In this document: piece by piece, positions 6,029-6,236 of the stretch | Layout of the letters: each line of letters begins with the position of its first letter | Numbering within the stretch: the stretch's first letter is position 1 | DNA from: Candidatus Dormiibacterota bacterium | GTDB lineage: Bacteria; Chloroflexota; Dormibacteria; UBA8260 | Assembly: GCA_955652455.1 (NCBI GenBank) | Contig: CATPBU010000121.1 | Span: 1-6,236, forward strand | Direction of reading: 5' to 3' | Length of the DNA: 6,236 nucleotides | Position numbers and translations under genes: made by a program | The notes under the pieces: generated by a model | Database searches by the model: none | What the model was told of the DNA's origin: nothing | What the model saw: only the letters and a program-made list of their open reading frames with translations

Positions 6029-6236
6029 CCGACGTCGACGACAAGAGACGGCGCAGTCACCGCGTTCGCCTAGATGCCCCCACCGCTGCCGCAACGCCAC
6101 CTACGGACCCACCTGCCGCCGCCGCGGAACCGTCCGCGCCCGCCGATGCGGCCCCCGCAGCTCCCGACGAACGCTACCTCCGGCTCGCCGCCGACTTCGA
6201 GAACTTCAAGCGACGCAAGAACCAGGAGCTGGCCGA
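6025..6236 (+). CDS. grpE: GrpE nucleotide exchange factor, 5' part
   Basis: Seventy codons are visible before the window ends. Residues 49-64 (ERYLRLAADFENFKRR) match the conserved start of the GrpE core helix. By family knowledge GrpE is a cytoplasmic homodimer that releases ADP from DnaK, completing the DnaK-DnaJ chaperone cycle. The N-terminus is unusual in composition: a basic patch (KRRRSHRVR, 7-15) and then an Ala/Pro-rich, probably disordered stretch (about 17-48). Prolines at 44 and 47 limit how far the family's long N-terminal helix can extend upstream of the core motif. ATG 6025 overlaps the hrcA stop, and CAGGA at 6013-6017 lies 7 nt before it, so the start is well supported. It is cotranscribed with hrcA from the CIRCE-controlled promoter; dnaK and dnaJ may follow outside the window. 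The identity rests on the core motif and the synteny. Confidence 0.9.
   Translation, partial: MTDVDDKRRRSHRVRLDAPTAAATPPTDPPAAAAEPSAPADAAPAAPDERYLRLAADFENFKRRKNQELA

Overview
The window is GC-rich bacterial DNA with every supported gene on the + strand. It has two blocks: the end of a Tad/Flp-type pilus locus (about 1-3352) and a housekeeping heat-shock and heme block (about 3418 to the end). The order hemW - small ORF - CIRCE - hrcA - grpE, with high GC and Tad genes alongside, suggests a high-GC member of the Chloroflexota, Dormibacterota or a related terrabacterial lineage. Typical Actinomycetota usually have hrcA followed by dnaJ, so hrcA-grpE argues mildly against them. This placement is inference, not proof.

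Region 1 (15-3352): three tightly packed genes encode proteins with an N-terminal basic leader, a Gly-Gln cleavage-like site and one hydrophobic helix. The first two are TadE-type minor pseudopilins with Glu at +5 after the predicted cleavage site. The third is a 661-residue TadG-like protein with a large cysteine-containing ectodomain that lacks a recognisable VWA domain. The arrangement parallels tadE-tadF-tadG, and the genes probably form the 3' end of one operon. A perfect 7-bp hairpin follows the last gene.

Region 2 (3353-4596): a 65-bp gap leads to hemW, a radical SAM heme chaperone, which may be translated from a leaderless transcript.

Region 3 (4597-4981): hemW is followed by about 135 bp with an inverted repeat but no clear gene. 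Next comes a 63-codon ORF whose codon composition looks real and whose product weakly resembles a ribbon-helix-helix protein. Its stop codon lies inside a perfect CIRCE operator (4920-4946), with an extended -10 promoter immediately upstream.

Region 4 (4982-6236): hrcA, the heat-shock repressor that binds CIRCE, most probably starts at a TTG with a strong Shine-Dalgarno sequence. It overlaps by 4 bp the start of grpE, which runs off the window. HrcA should therefore repress its own operon, presumably with dnaK and dnaJ further downstream. No mobile element, CRISPR array, tRNA or rRNA is seen, and most of the window is recognisable biology. The least explained parts are the small ORF, its leader, and the TadG-like ectodomain.
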